A stretch of DNA of 8,228 nt from JBCDCP01 sp039181495. GTDB taxonomy: Bacteria > Pseudomonadota > Alphaproteobacteria > Rhizobiales > Tepidamorphaceae. Location: assembly GCA_039181495.1 (NCBI GenBank), contig JBCDCP010000128.1, positions 1-8,228 on the forward strand, written 5' to 3'. Made by a program: the position numbers and the translations under genes. This document shows, piece after piece, positions 1 to 7,283 of the stretch. The notes beneath the pieces are model-generated. The model did no database searches and was not told the origin of the DNA. It saw only the letters and a program-made list of their open reading frames with translations. How positions within the stretch are numbered: the first letter of the stretch is position 1; each line of letters opens with the position of its first letter.

Positions 1-55
1 GGAAGACGGTGTCGACATCGTTCCTTTGCCCATGCTGCCGGAAGACCAGAACTGA
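1..55 (+). CDS. 3' end of a gene, possibly DUF1178 family protein (partial)
   Basis: An open frame enters from the left edge at base 2 and runs 17 codons to a TGA at 53-55. It reads EDGVDIVPLPMLPEDQN. Only the tail is present, so no domain can be identified. The pattern of an acidic residue, a glycine, then 'PLP.LP.D.N' resembles the C-terminus of small zinc-ribbon-like DUF1178 proteins. In many alphaproteobacteria these lie close to ubiG and lysC, pointing towards them, as here. The family name is an inference from a short tail plus gene order; that a real gene ends here is more likely than the name. It converges on the exporter gene, with 25 bases between the two stops. Confidence 0.45.
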   Translation, partial: EDGVDIVPLPMLPEDQN

Positions 56-69
56 CTCGTGGCGGTTTT

Positions 70-89
70 CTGGCCTTCGATCAGGCCGG
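70..89. terminator. Candidate hairpin between convergent gene ends
   Basis: Bases 70-76 (ctggcct) can pair with 83-89 (aggccgg) around a six-base loop. This gives a seven-pair stem with one G-T wobble. It lies where the left-edge gene and the exporter gene converge, and includes the exporter stop codon. Neither strand has a U-run after the stem, so it is not a classical intrinsic terminator. The position is suggestive, the structure is weak. Confidence 0.25.
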
Positions 90-683
90 CGGGTTCTGCA
101 GGCTGGGAATCAGCGAAAGCACCAGCAGTGCAGCCATCGTCCAGTTGAAGTACTTCAACCGCATGCCGGTCGTCAGGAACCGTTTCATTTGTTGCCCGAG
201 CACCGTCCATGAGCTGACAGAGGGCAGGTTCACAGCCCCGAATACGATGGCGACCAACGCGATGGCCATGAAGGTCTGGCTTGGCGCATAGAGCGCAATC
301 GCGGCAAGTGCCATCGTCCAGGCCTTTGGATTGACCCACTGAAACAGCGCCGCCTCAATGAATGTCATAGGCCGACCCGACGTTCTCGAATCGCCCATGC
401 CGTTAGCCGTGGCGATCCGCAAGGCAAGATAGAGCAGATAGGCGACACTGAGGACTTTGAGAACGGTATAGAGCATCGGGACGGTGCTGAATAACTGTGC
501 CAAACCAAGTCCGACAATGATCACCATCGCCACGAAGCCAAGCGCGACACCTAGCATGTGTGGCACCGTGCGCCTGACGCCAAAATTGGCGCCTGATGCC
601 ATCAGCATCAGATTGTTGGGCCCCGGCGTGATCGAGGTGACGAAGGCGAAGGCGGCCAGTGAGAGGAGGGCTTCATGTGTCAT
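81..683 (-). CDS. LysE/RhtB family amino-acid exporter
   Basis: Encodes a 200-residue inner-membrane protein of the LysE/RhtB translocator family, which exports amino acids or their analogues using the proton gradient. The family signature is clear: SITPGPNN near residues 17-24 at the end of the first hydrophobic segment, a glycine-rich second segment (about 44-64), and FQWVNPKAW near 114-122. Hydrophobic stretches at about 5-27, 43-65, 70-90, 122-150 and 182-195 fit the usual five or six membrane spans, and length is typical. The ATG at 683 is the only reasonable start, because an in-frame TAG lies four codons upstream and homologues begin just before this hydrophobic segment. A purine-rich GGAGGAG (704-710) is about 20 bases upstream, unusually far for a ribosome binding site. 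The gene is divergent from an Lrp-type regulator that probably controls it. The substrate cannot be read from sequence. Confidence 0.93.
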   Translation of the reverse strand: MTHEALLSLAAFAFVTSITPGPNNLMLMASGANFGVRRTVPHMLGVALGFVAMVIIVGLGLAQLFSTVPMLYTVLKVLSVAYLLYLALRIATANGMGDSRTSGRPMTFIEAALFQWVNPKAWTMALAAIALYAPSQTFMAIALVAIVFGAVNLPSVSSWTVLGQQMKRFLTTGMRLKYFNWTMAALLVLSLIPSLQNPPA

Positions 684-717
684 GCCGCAATGCTAGGCAG
701 CTTCTCCTCCGTATTTC

Positions 718-748
718 ATTGCAATCTTGTGCTATCGGGCATTAAATT
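718..748 (+). promoter_or_regulatory. Candidate promoter and operator of the Lrp-family gene
   Basis: TTGCAA (719-724) and TTAAAT (743-748) are separated by 18 bases and each match four of six positions of the sigma-70 -35 and -10 consensus. The -35-like element lies in an 8-base perfect palindrome, ATTGCAAT (718-725). GCAAT recurs at 687-691 and 750-754 in the same gap. Transcription from this promoter would start near 755-756, immediately before the ATG at 757. The palindrome is a plausible self-binding site for the Lrp-like protein. This is pattern matching only; Lrp-family sites are degenerate. Confidence 0.3.
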
Positions 749-756
749 CGCAATAA

Positions 757-1209
757 ATGAGCTCTTTTGATCAAATTGACGATCGAATATTGCGCGCACT
801 GTCGGACGATGGGCGGATCAGCAACGTGCAATTGGCCGACAAGGTCGGCCTGTCGCCGTCCGCCTGCTTGCGGCGGGTGCAGGAGCTCGAGAGGTCCGGC
901 GTGATCACCGGATATCGGGCGGTGCTTGATCGCGCAGCCTTAGGCCGCGGATTTGTCGCTTATGTCGCGGTCGGGTTATCGGACCATTCCAAGGCGTCTC
1001 AGGAATCGTTTGAACGGTCCATGTCCGCCGCAACCCAGGTGCTTGAGTGTCACAACATCACCGGCACGGTTGAATACCTGCTCCGGGTCGAGGTCGCTGA
1101 TCTCGTCGCCTATAAGGCCTTTCATGCGGATGTGCTGGGGACCCATCCACAGGTCAATGCGCTGACAACCTATGTGGTCATGGGCTCGCCCAAGGATGAC
1201 AGGGCCTAG
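757..1209 (+). CDS. Lrp/AsnC family transcriptional regulator
   Basis: Encodes a 150-residue DNA-binding regulator of the Lrp/AsnC (feast/famine) family. The N-terminal winged helix-turn-helix covers about residues 5-50: DQIDDRILRAL begins it, and SPSACLRRVQELE (33-45) is the typical recognition helix. The C-terminal RAM ligand-binding and oligomerisation domain covers about 67-143, with the usual G.VEYLLRVEVAD pattern at 103-115. Length matches the family. The ATG at 757 fits because family members start a few residues before the 'D.ID..IL..L' helix. No Shine-Dalgarno sequence precedes it, so the message may be leaderless or nearly so. The divergent exporter is the likely target, as in other Lrp-like/LysE pairs, with an amino acid as probable effector. 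Its stop is 3 bases from the stop of the convergent HIT gene. Confidence 0.93.
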   Translation: MSSFDQIDDRILRALSDDGRISNVQLADKVGLSPSACLRRVQELERSGVITGYRAVLDRAALGRGFVAYVAVGLSDHSKASQESFERSMSAATQVLECHNITGTVEYLLRVEVADLVAYKAFHADVLGTHPQVNALTTYVVMGSPKDDRA

Positions 1210-1212
1210 TCT

Positions 1213-1620
1213 TTAAACCAGAACCCCCTTCAGCTTTTCGATCAAGGCGTGGCGATCTGTTTCGCTGTAGGGCTTGGCTGGAATTTTGCCCCAGATCGGC
1301 CCTGGCCACGCTGCGTCTGACTCGAACCGTGCAATAACGTGGACATGCAGCTGCCGGACCTGATTGCCTAGTGATGCAACATTGAGTTTGTCGCAGGCCG
1401 TCACGCTCAGCAGAGCACGACTCACGATATCAATCTCTGTCGTCAGCAGGGCACGTTCTTCCGGCGCGACGTCAATCAGATCGACGAGTCCCGACCGCCT
1501 CGGAACCACGATCAGCCACGGGTAGTTGGCATCGTCCATAAGCCGGACGGTACACAGTCCGAGATCGCAGACGGGCTGGGTATCTGCTTCCAGCCTCGGG
1601 TCGAGCACGAACCCGGTCAC
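1213..1620 (-). CDS. HIT domain-containing protein
   Basis: Encodes a 135-residue protein of the histidine triad superfamily, nucleotide hydrolases or transferases acting on the alpha-phosphate of nucleotide substrates. The core runs from LDPRLEADT near the N-terminus through YPWLIVVPRR (33-42) and CDKLNVASLGNQV (76-88) to the active-site strand QLHVHVIAR (90-98). Aligned to the classical H-x-H-x-H-x-x motif, the first histidine is Gln90, while the nucleophile position (His92) and the third histidine (His94) are kept. Many alphaproteobacterial members of this short subfamily carry the same Q, so it is probably still active. WPGPIWG (105-111) is also typical. The start is a GTG at 1618-1620 whose bases overlap the ubiG stop as GTGA, implying translational coupling. 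The substrate is unknown. Confidence 0.9.
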   Translation of the reverse strand: MTGFVLDPRLEADTQPVCDLGLCTVRLMDDANYPWLIVVPRRSGLVDLIDVAPEERALLTTEIDIVSRALLSVTACDKLNVASLGNQVRQLHVHVIARFESDAAWPGPIWGKIPAKPYSETDRHALIEKLKGVLV

Positions 1621-2366
1621 GACGGTTTCTCTGCCAGCACCATGTAATTCACGTCCATATCACGGGACACGCGCCATTCATCGGCGAGCACGTTGTAGAA
1701 CACGCCCTGGGCATCGACCCGCCGCATGCCATTGGCATCGAACGCTGCGTCCAGTTCCGACGGTTTGACCAGCTTGTCGAACTGATGTGTCCCTTTGGGC
1801 AGCCATCCCAGCACATATTCGGCGCCGATGATGGCGAGAGCGAATGCCTTCGCTGTCCGATTGATCGTGGCAACGAACATCAGGCCACCCGGCTTCACCA
1901 TGCTGCAGCACGACTGCATGAACAGTCCGACATCGGCCACATGTTCTACAACTTCCATGTTCAGGACGACGTCGAACTTCTCCCCCGCCTCAGCCAGTTC
2001 TTCGGCCGACGTACAACGGTAGTCGACGGGCACGCCCGTCTTTTCGGAATGGATGCGGGCAACTTCAACATTGGTGCGCGAAGCGTCGGCACCCAGAACG
2101 TCTGCACCAAGCCGCGCCATCGGTTCAGACAACAGTCCACCGCCGCAACCGATATCGAGAAAGCGCAGGCCCTTCATGCACTCGGTTGAACGTGGATCCC
2201 GGTCAAAGTGCATGGTGACCGCGTCTCGGATGTAGGCGAGCCGCACCGGGTTGAACTTGTGCAACACCCGAAACTTACCATTCGGATTCCACCACTCGGC
2301 GGACAGCGCCGAGAAGCGTGCAATTTCATCGTCGTCGATCGTGGTGGCTTTGGCTGCGTTGCTCAT
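1617..2366 (-). CDS. ubiG: Bifunctional ubiquinone O-methyltransferase UbiG
   Basis: Encodes 249 residues of UbiG, the SAM-dependent enzyme making both O-methylations of ubiquinone synthesis (2-polyprenyl-6-hydroxyphenol and 3-demethylubiquinol 3-O-methyltransferase) at the inner membrane. Visible features are FSALSAEWWNPNGKFRVLHK (18-37), typical of UbiG; SAM motif I DIGCGGGLLSEPMARLGA (71-88); an acidic D/A after the second strand (ADAS, 93-96); NMEVVEHVAD (136-145); and a C-terminal part with INRTAKAF and GTHQFDKLVKPSEL. The frame stays open to an ATG at 2432, but the ATG at 2364-2366 is chosen. It is preceded by GGAAG (2371-2375) four bases upstream and gives the usual family length, and the 22 extra residues look noncoding. 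It is first in a two-gene unit with the HIT gene and divergent from lysC. Confidence 0.95.
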   Translation of the reverse strand: MSNAAKATTIDDDEIARFSALSAEWWNPNGKFRVLHKFNPVRLAYIRDAVTMHFDRDPRSTECMKGLRFLDIGCGGGLLSEPMARLGADVLGADASRTNVEVARIHSEKTGVPVDYRCTSAEELAEAGEKFDVVLNMEVVEHVADVGLFMQSCCSMVKPGGLMFVATINRTAKAFALAIIGAEYVLGWLPKGTHQFDKLVKPSELDAAFDANGMRRVDAQGVFYNVLADEWRVSRDMDVNYMVLAEKPS

Positions 2367-2564
2367 TGAACTTCCGGTTTTTCTGGTGCCGCACTCTGTT
2401 TGCTTCGGCGGCACGCCTGCGGCTTGTTGCATCTTGCCGTCTCACTGATTACGACGTGACCCGCCCGTTGGCCTACCCTGAAGTTGCAATTCTGTGTGGT
2501 CCAGCCCGTCTCCGCTTAATGAGATCGGTCTGTGCCGTAGCTGCAAATCGCAGACGTTTTTCCC
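2367..2564. promoter_or_regulatory. Divergent ubiG / lysC control region
   Basis: These 198 bases separate the starts of ubiG (- strand) and lysC (+ strand) and must hold promoters for both directions. I could not identify a convincing -35/-10 pair on either strand, nor anything resembling a lysine riboswitch or a leader peptide with lysine or threonine codons ahead of lysC. No Shine-Dalgarno sequence is visible just before the lysC ATG, where the preceding bases are pyrimidine-rich. The regulatory role is inferred from the divergent layout. Confidence 0.45.
2371..2375 (-). promoter_or_regulatory. Ribosome binding site deciding the ubiG start
   Basis: GGAAG on the - strand lies four bases before the ATG at 2366-2364. 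It supports this start over the in-frame ATG 66 bases further upstream at 2432. Confidence 0.5.
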
Positions 2565-3818
2565 ATGGCTCGCATTGTACTCAAATTTGGCGGCACATCA
2601 GTTGGTGATCTCGAGCGCATCCGCAACGTCGCGCGACATGTGAAGCGTGAGGTCGAAGCCGGCAATGAGGTGGCCGTGGTCGTTTCGGCAATGGCCGGTG
2701 AGACCAATCGGTTGGTCGATCTGTGTCGGCTGGCCGCACCAATGCATGATGCCCGAGAGTATGACTCGGTGGTAGCCGCGGGCGAACAGGTCTCCACAGG
2801 GCTCTTGGCGATCACACTGCAGACCATGGGCGTCAATGCGCGGTCTTGGCTTGGCTGGCAGATTCCGGTCCAGACTAATGACGGGCATGCTGCGGCCCGC
2901 ATCACTGATATCGATCGATCGATTTTGGACGACCGATTTGCCCAGGGACAGGTTGCGGTGATTGCTGGTTTTCAGGGGATAGGTCCGGACAACCGAATTA
3001 CGACGCTCGGCCGTGGCGGTTCCGACACCAGTGCCGTGGCCGTGGCCGCGGCGGTGGGTGCGGACCGTTGCGATATCTACACCGATGTCGATGGTGTCTA
3101 CACGACTGATCCGCGCGTCGTGCCGAGAGCGCAGCGGCTTGAGAAAATCGCCTACGAGGAAATGCTGGAGATGGCTTCTCTGGGCGCAAAGGTGCTGCAG
3201 GTGCGCTCGGTCGAGCTTGCCATGATCCATGGTGTGCGCACATTCGTGCGGTCATCCTTTGACGATCCGGACTCACCGGATTTGGTAGGGAACCCTGATC
3301 CGGTCGGCACTCTCATCTGTGACGAGGACGAAATCGTGGAAAAGAATGTTGTCAGCGGCATCGCATACTCGCGTGATGAAGCGCAGATTACGCTGCGCCG
3401 TGTGCCGGATAAGCCAGGTGTCGCAGCTGCGATTTTCGGACCATTGTCGGACGCAAACATCAATGTGGACATGATCGTCCAGAATATTTCGGAAGATGGC
3501 AGCCACACTGACATGACGTTCACCGTCCCGGCCACTGACTACCAGAAGGCGCGCGGGGTGATCGACGGCATACACGATGAGATTCAGTACCAGGCCTTCG
3601 AAGGTGAGGAAGACGTGGTCAAGGTGTCGGTCATCGGCATTGGCATGCGGAGCCATGCCGGTGTTGCCGCCAATGCATTCCGTGCCTTGGCGGAGAAGGG
3701 CATCAACATCCGCGCGATCACCACGTCGGAAATCAAGATCTCGGTTCTGATCGATGCGGCCTACACTGAGCTTGCCGTCAGGACGCTGCATTCGCTATAC
3801 GGGCTGGATGGCGCCTAA
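2565..3818 (+). CDS. lysC: Aspartokinase (aspartate kinase)
   Basis: Encodes a 417-residue aspartate kinase, the ATP-dependent first step of lysine, threonine, methionine and diaminopimelate synthesis in the cytoplasm. The kinase domain covers about residues 1-250: KFGGTSVGD (7-15) for substrate and phosphate binding, VVSAMAGETN (39-48), AAGEQVS (71-77), TTLGRGGSDTSA (146-157), and YTDVDGVYTTDPR (172-184) for nucleotide binding. Two ACT domains follow, about 272-340 (PDKPGVAAAIFGPLSDANINVD) and 352-415 (MRSHAGVAANAF, then ITTSEIKISVLI). These normally bind lysine and threonine for feedback inhibition. Length and order match monofunctional class II enzymes of alphaproteobacteria. The ATG at 2565 puts MARIVLKFGG at the N-terminus as in homologues, although no ribosome binding site is visible. 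ptsP follows 87 bases later. Confidence 0.97.
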   Translation: MARIVLKFGGTSVGDLERIRNVARHVKREVEAGNEVAVVVSAMAGETNRLVDLCRLAAPMHDAREYDSVVAAGEQVSTGLLAITLQTMGVNARSWLGWQIPVQTNDGHAAARITDIDRSILDDRFAQGQVAVIAGFQGIGPDNRITTLGRGGSDTSAVAVAAAVGADRCDIYTDVDGVYTTDPRVVPRAQRLEKIAYEEMLEMASLGAKVLQVRSVELAMIHGVRTFVRSSFDDPDSPDLVGNPDPVGTLICDEDEIVEKNVVSGIAYSRDEAQITLRRVPDKPGVAAAIFGPLSDANINVDMIVQNISEDGSHTDMTFTVPATDYQKARGVIDGIHDEIQYQAFEGEEDVVKVSVIGIGMRSHAGVAANAFRALAEKGINIRAITTSEIKISVLIDAAYTELAVRTLHSLYGLDGA

Positions 3819-3820
3819 CC

Positions 3821-3837
3821 TGGGCTGAAAAAGCCCA
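3821..3837 (+). other. Small hairpin after lysC
   Basis: TGGGCT (3821-3826) and AGCCCA (3832-3837) form a perfect six-pair stem with a five-base GAAAA loop, starting two bases after the lysC stop. No U-run follows, so it is not a standard intrinsic terminator. It could weaken read-through into ptsP or stabilise the lysC 3' end, leaving ptsP partly independent of lysC. The structure is read directly; the role is a guess. Confidence 0.35.
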
Positions 3838-3905
3838 AACGGCGCGGCAGACGGCCAGCGGTAGGCCCATACTGGCACCCCTCAGGGGATTTGGAACTTA
3901 ACGCC

Positions 3906-6179
3906 ATGCGCAGTGCAATCGGCGGTCCGCGCGTTATGCTGCGCCGGCTTCGGGAAGTTATGGCCGAGCCGGTCAGCGCGCAGGAACGCCTCGACAAGAT
4001 CGTGGTCCTGGTTGCCTCCAACATGGTTGCAGAGGTGTGCTCGGTCTATGTGCTGCGCGGTGATGGATCGTTGGAGCTGTTCGCTACTGAAGGGCTGAAC
4101 CGGTCGGCGGTACACAAGACGCGAATGATGGTCGGTCAGGGGCTGGTTGGCGTGATTGCCCAGGACGCTGAGCCGCTTGCATTGCAGAACGCTCAGGAAC
4201 ATCCCTCGTTCGCCTACTTCCCCGAGACCGGCGAAGAGATATTCCAGTCGTTTAGCGGCGTACCTCTTCTGCGCGGGGGCCAGACGCTTGGCGTTCTGGT
4301 GGTTCAGAATCAGGTTCAACGCGCGTTCTCTGACGAAGAGACCGAGGCTCTGGAGACGGTGGGCGTTGTTCTGGCTGAGATGATCGCCAGCGGTGACATG
4401 CAAGGCATGATCCCCGAGGGAGAGAACCTCGCCCTGCAGAGACCGCAGCATCTTAAGGGTAAGGCCTATTGCGCCGGCATCGCCCTTGGGCACGTTGTTC
4501 TGCATGAACCACGCGTTCTGGTCCGGGGTCTGATCGCTGAGGATGTGGAGACGGAGAGGCGCCGGCTCGACGCCGCGATCGAGTCACTGCGTTCATCCGT
4601 CGATGACATGGTTCAGCGCAACACGGCCTCCTCGGCCAGCAACGATAGTGAGCACCTCGAGATTCTCGAGAGCTATCGCATGTTTGCCCACGACCGCGGC
4701 TGGGTGAAACGCATGCAGGAAGCGGTTGATACCGGCCTTACCGCGGAGGCGGCGGTCGAGCGAGTGCAGAACGACACCCGCGCCCGGCTTTTGCGGCAGA
4801 CCGATCCCTACATTCGTGAGCGATTGCATGATCTCGATGATCTGGCCAACCGGCTGCTTCGCGAACTCGTTGGATGGCATGGGCATGCGGCTGAAGACAT
4901 GCCGAAGGACGCTATTTTGCTGGCTCGCAATCTGGGGCCGGCTGAGTTGCTGGACTACGATCGCGAGCGCCTGCGCGGCATCGTTCTCGAAGAAGGTTCG
5001 CAGACAAGTCACGCCACCATCGTGGCCCGCGCGCTCGGTATTCCGACGGTGGCGCAGATTTCCGGCGTCCTCGATCTCGCGACGCCGGACGACCCAATCA
5101 TCGTCGATGGTTTGGCGGGCGAAGTTCACTTAAGGCCTACCGGCGAGATCGAGCGGGCCTATGCCGACAAGGTGCGTATGCGCGCCCGGCGGCAAGAGCG
5201 CTACGCCCGTCTCAAGACCAAACCTGCCGAGACTCTAGATGGCCAGCGGATCGGGCTGCACATCAATGCCGGCCTGCTGCTCGACATGCCGCATCTTGAG
5301 GAGACCGGTGCCGACGGCGTCGGTCTGTTCCGGACCGAGCTTCAATTCATGGTGGCTGAGACTTTCCCGCGGATGAGTGAACAGCTTGGCTTTTACAGGG
5401 AGGTGCTCGATGCTGCAGGCGACCGCCCGGTTGTGTTCCGCTCGCTGGATATTGGTGGCGACAAGATCCTCCCCTACATGCGTCAGGAGCATGAGCAAAA
5501 CCCGGCTATGGGCTGGAGAGCGATACGGATTGCACTGGACCGTCCTGCACTGATCAAGACCCAGGTTCGGGCCCTGCTCCATGCAGCTGCCGGGCGCGAT
5601 CTGAATCTGATGTTCCCGATGATTTCCGAAGTGTCCGAGTTCGATGCCGCAAAGGCTATCGTCCAACGTGAACTGGAACACTTAAACCAGCATCACCATG
5701 GTGCGCCACGCAGCTTGCGGCTAGGGGCCATGATTGAAGTGCCGGCACTGCTTTGGCAGTTGGACGAACTCGCATCGAAGGCTGATTTTCTGTCTGTTGG
5801 TTCAAACGATCTGTTTCAGTTTATGTTTGCGAGCGACCGTGAGAACGCCCATCTCGCCAATCGTTTTGATCCATTGAACCGCGCAATGTTGCGTGCGCTG
5901 CGCGGAATCGTCGAAGCCTGCGACCGGGCGCGAACGCCGCTCACACTGTGTGGCGAGATGGCAGGCAGGCCGCTTGAAGCACTGGCCCTTCTGGGTATTG
6001 GTTTTCGCTCCTTGTCGCTGGCAGCTGCCTCGGCGGGTCCGGTCAAAGAGGCCGTAAGGTCAATCGATCAAGGCAATCTCCGTGCATTCATGGACGAGCA
6101 GCTGTCGGAGGGTCGCGGGCCGTTGCGCAATGCGATGGCGGCTTATGCAGCCAGACGTGGCGCTCCCGTCGAGTCCTAG
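3906..6179 (+). CDS. ptsP: Phosphoenolpyruvate--protein phosphotransferase PtsP (nitrogen-PTS enzyme I)
   Basis: Encodes 757 residues of EI-Ntr, which takes phosphate from phosphoenolpyruvate and passes it to NPr (PtsO) in the nitrogen phosphotransferase relay. This relay adjusts nitrogen, potassium and carbon metabolism rather than sugar uptake. An N-terminal GAF domain (about 28-163) is the module that senses glutamine or related signals in characterised homologues. The PEP-utilising N-terminal region covers about 185-310. The phosphohistidine domain has the active His369 in GSQTSHATIVARALGIPTV. The C-terminal PEP-binding barrel (about 440-730) shows LFRTELQFM (474-482), RSLDIGGDKILPYM (512-525), SNDLFQFMFASDREN (633-647) and the catalytic cysteine in LCGEMAGRP (681-689). 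The frame is open from a TTG at 3891, but the ATG at 3906 is preferred because homologues begin 'MR.A..GPR..LRRLREVM'. The lysC-ptsP neighbourhood is common in alphaproteobacteria. prfA follows after 15 bases. Confidence 0.95.
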   Translation: MRSAIGGPRVMLRRLREVMAEPVSAQERLDKIVVLVASNMVAEVCSVYVLRGDGSLELFATEGLNRSAVHKTRMMVGQGLVGVIAQDAEPLALQNAQEHPSFAYFPETGEEIFQSFSGVPLLRGGQTLGVLVVQNQVQRAFSDEETEALETVGVVLAEMIASGDMQGMIPEGENLALQRPQHLKGKAYCAGIALGHVVLHEPRVLVRGLIAEDVETERRRLDAAIESLRSSVDDMVQRNTASSASNDSEHLEILESYRMFAHDRGWVKRMQEAVDTGLTAEAAVERVQNDTRARLLRQTDPYIRERLHDLDDLANRLLRELVGWHGHAAEDMPKDAILLARNLGPAELLDYDRERLRGIVLEEGSQTSHATIVARALGIPTVAQISGVLDLATPDDPIIVDGLAGEVHLRPTGEIERAYADKVRMRARRQERYARLKTKPAETLDGQRIGLHINAGLLLDMPHLEETGADGVGLFRTELQFMVAETFPRMSEQLGFYREVLDAAGDRPVVFRSLDIGGDKILPYMRQEHEQNPAMGWRAIRIALDRPALIKTQVRALLHAAAGRDLNLMFPMISEVSEFDAAKAIVQRELEHLNQHHHGAPRSLRLGAMIEVPALLWQLDELASKADFLSVGSNDLFQFMFASDRENAHLANRFDPLNRAMLRALRGIVEACDRARTPLTLCGEMAGRPLEALALLGIGFRSLSLAAASAGPVKEAVRSIDQGNLRAFMDEQLSEGRGPLRNAMAAYAARRGAPVES

Positions 6180-6194
6180 CAAGCGCACTCTCCG

Positions 6195-7283
6195 ATGATC
6201 TCACGACAGCAAACAGATGCGCTCATCGAGCGTTTTGAACGACTTGAAGCCGAACTCAATGCGGTGACCGATGGCGACGAGATTGTGCGGCTGTCGCGTG
6301 AGCGCGCCGAGCTTGAGCCTGTGGTCACCGCGATCCGCAATCTCCAGAAGGCAGAAGAGGAAGCTGAGGGGTTGACAGAGATACTCGAAGATGCCGACAC
6401 CGATGCGGAGATGCGCGCGCTGGTAGAGGTAGATCAGCAAGAGGTTGCCAGCCGTATTGAGACGCTGCAGCAGGACATCCGCGTTGCGCTACTGCCCAAG
6501 GATGCCGCTGACGCCCGCGATGTGATCCTCGAGATTCGCGCCGGCACCGGAGGCGAGGAGGCGGCGCTTTTTGCCGGTGATCTGTTTCGGATGTACCAGC
6601 GCTACGCGGAACTGCAGGGCTGGAAAGTGGCTGTGGTGTCGGCGAGCGAATCCGATCTCGGCGGCTATCGCGAGATAATTGCGGAAGTCACCGGCCGCGG
6701 CGTGTTCGAACGACTGAAGTTTGAGTCAGGTGTGCATCGTGTGCAGCGCGTGCCCGAGACCGAGACCGGTGGCCGCATCCATACCTCCGCTGCAACGGTT
6801 GCGGTCTTGCCGCAGGCCGAAGAGGTCGACGTCGCGGTTGAAGAAAAAGACCTAAGGATCGATGTCTTCCGCGCGTCTGGCGCGGGTGGTCAGCACGTCA
6901 ACACGACCGACAGCGCAGTTCGCATCACGCATCTGCCAACCGGCATTGTCATCAATCAGCAGGATGAGCGGTCGCAGCACAAGAATCGCGCCAAGGCGAT
7001 GAAGCTGCTGCGTGCCAGACTGTATGATCTGGAGCGGGAGAAACTGGCGCAAGAACGCGCGGAGAGTCGCCGCGGCCAGGTCGGGTCCGGTGACCGGTCA
7101 GAGCGAATCCGCACCTACAATTTCCCGCAGGGCCGCGTCTCCGATCACCGTATCAACCTGACTTTGTACAAGCTCGATCGGGTTATTGCCGGCGAGGCGC
7201 TGGACGAGGTTATCGATCCGGTCCTTGCCGCCGATCAGGCCGAACGCCTTGCGGCGATCGAAGGCGATGCCGGAACGATCTGA
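6195..7283 (+). CDS. prfA: Peptide chain release factor 1 (RF1)
   Basis: Encodes 362 residues of RF1, which recognises UAA and UAG stop codons in the ribosomal A site and triggers peptide release. The first 100 residues are a charged helical domain. RAGTGGEEAALFAGDLFRMY (115-134) starts the conserved core, and GVHRVQRVPETETGGRIHTS (179-198) holds the stop-codon tripeptide, here P-E-T at 187-189. The P-x-T form marks RF1, whereas RF2 has SPF. The GGQ motif is at 231-233 in SGAGGQHVNTTDSAVR; Gln233 inserts in the peptidyl-transferase centre and is the methylation target of PrmC. DRSERIRTYNFPQGRVSDHR (300-319) is diagnostic of the family. Length is normal. The ATG at 6195 follows the ptsP stop by 15 bases and has no obvious Shine-Dalgarno sequence. 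Its last 17 bases overlap prmC. Confidence 0.97.
   Translation: MISRQQTDALIERFERLEAELNAVTDGDEIVRLSRERAELEPVVTAIRNLQKAEEEAEGLTEILEDADTDAEMRALVEVDQQEVASRIETLQQDIRVALLPKDAADARDVILEIRAGTGGEEAALFAGDLFRMYQRYAELQGWKVAVVSASESDLGGYREIIAEVTGRGVFERLKFESGVHRVQRVPETETGGRIHTSAATVAVLPQAEEVDVAVEEKDLRIDVFRASGAGGQHVNTTDSAVRITHLPTGIVINQQDERSQHKNRAKAMKLLRARLYDLEREKLAQERAESRRGQVGSGDRSERIRTYNFPQGRVSDHRINLTLYKLDRVIAGEALDEVIDPVLAADQAERLAAIEGDAGTI

Noticed and set aside
2367..2432. 22-residue N-terminal extension of UbiG
   Set aside because: The extension matches nothing in the family, while the downstream ATG has a ribosome binding site and gives normal length.
2528..2555. Possible stem (GTCTG with CAGAC, plus CTGC with GCAG) just upstream of lysC, considered as an attenuator or riboswitch
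   Set aside because: The stems are four to five pairs and mutually awkward. There is no U-run, no leader peptide and no lysine-riboswitch-like conserved core.
2598..3230. A 210-codon open frame on the - strand inside lysC
   Set aside because: It is wholly antisense to a strongly conserved aspartokinase; its composition (many His and Arg) is typical of a shadow frame in GC-rich coding DNA.
3882..4505. A 207-codon open frame on the - strand over the start of ptsP
   Set aside because: It is antisense to the PtsP GAF domain and has no family features. The + strand frame has clear homology.
6759..6767. Stop-codon recognition tripeptide of RF1 is P-E-T, not the P-A-T or P-V-T of many bacteria
   Set aside because: The middle position of P-x-T varies in RF1, and PET is common in alphaproteobacteria. 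It does not suggest changed codon specificity.
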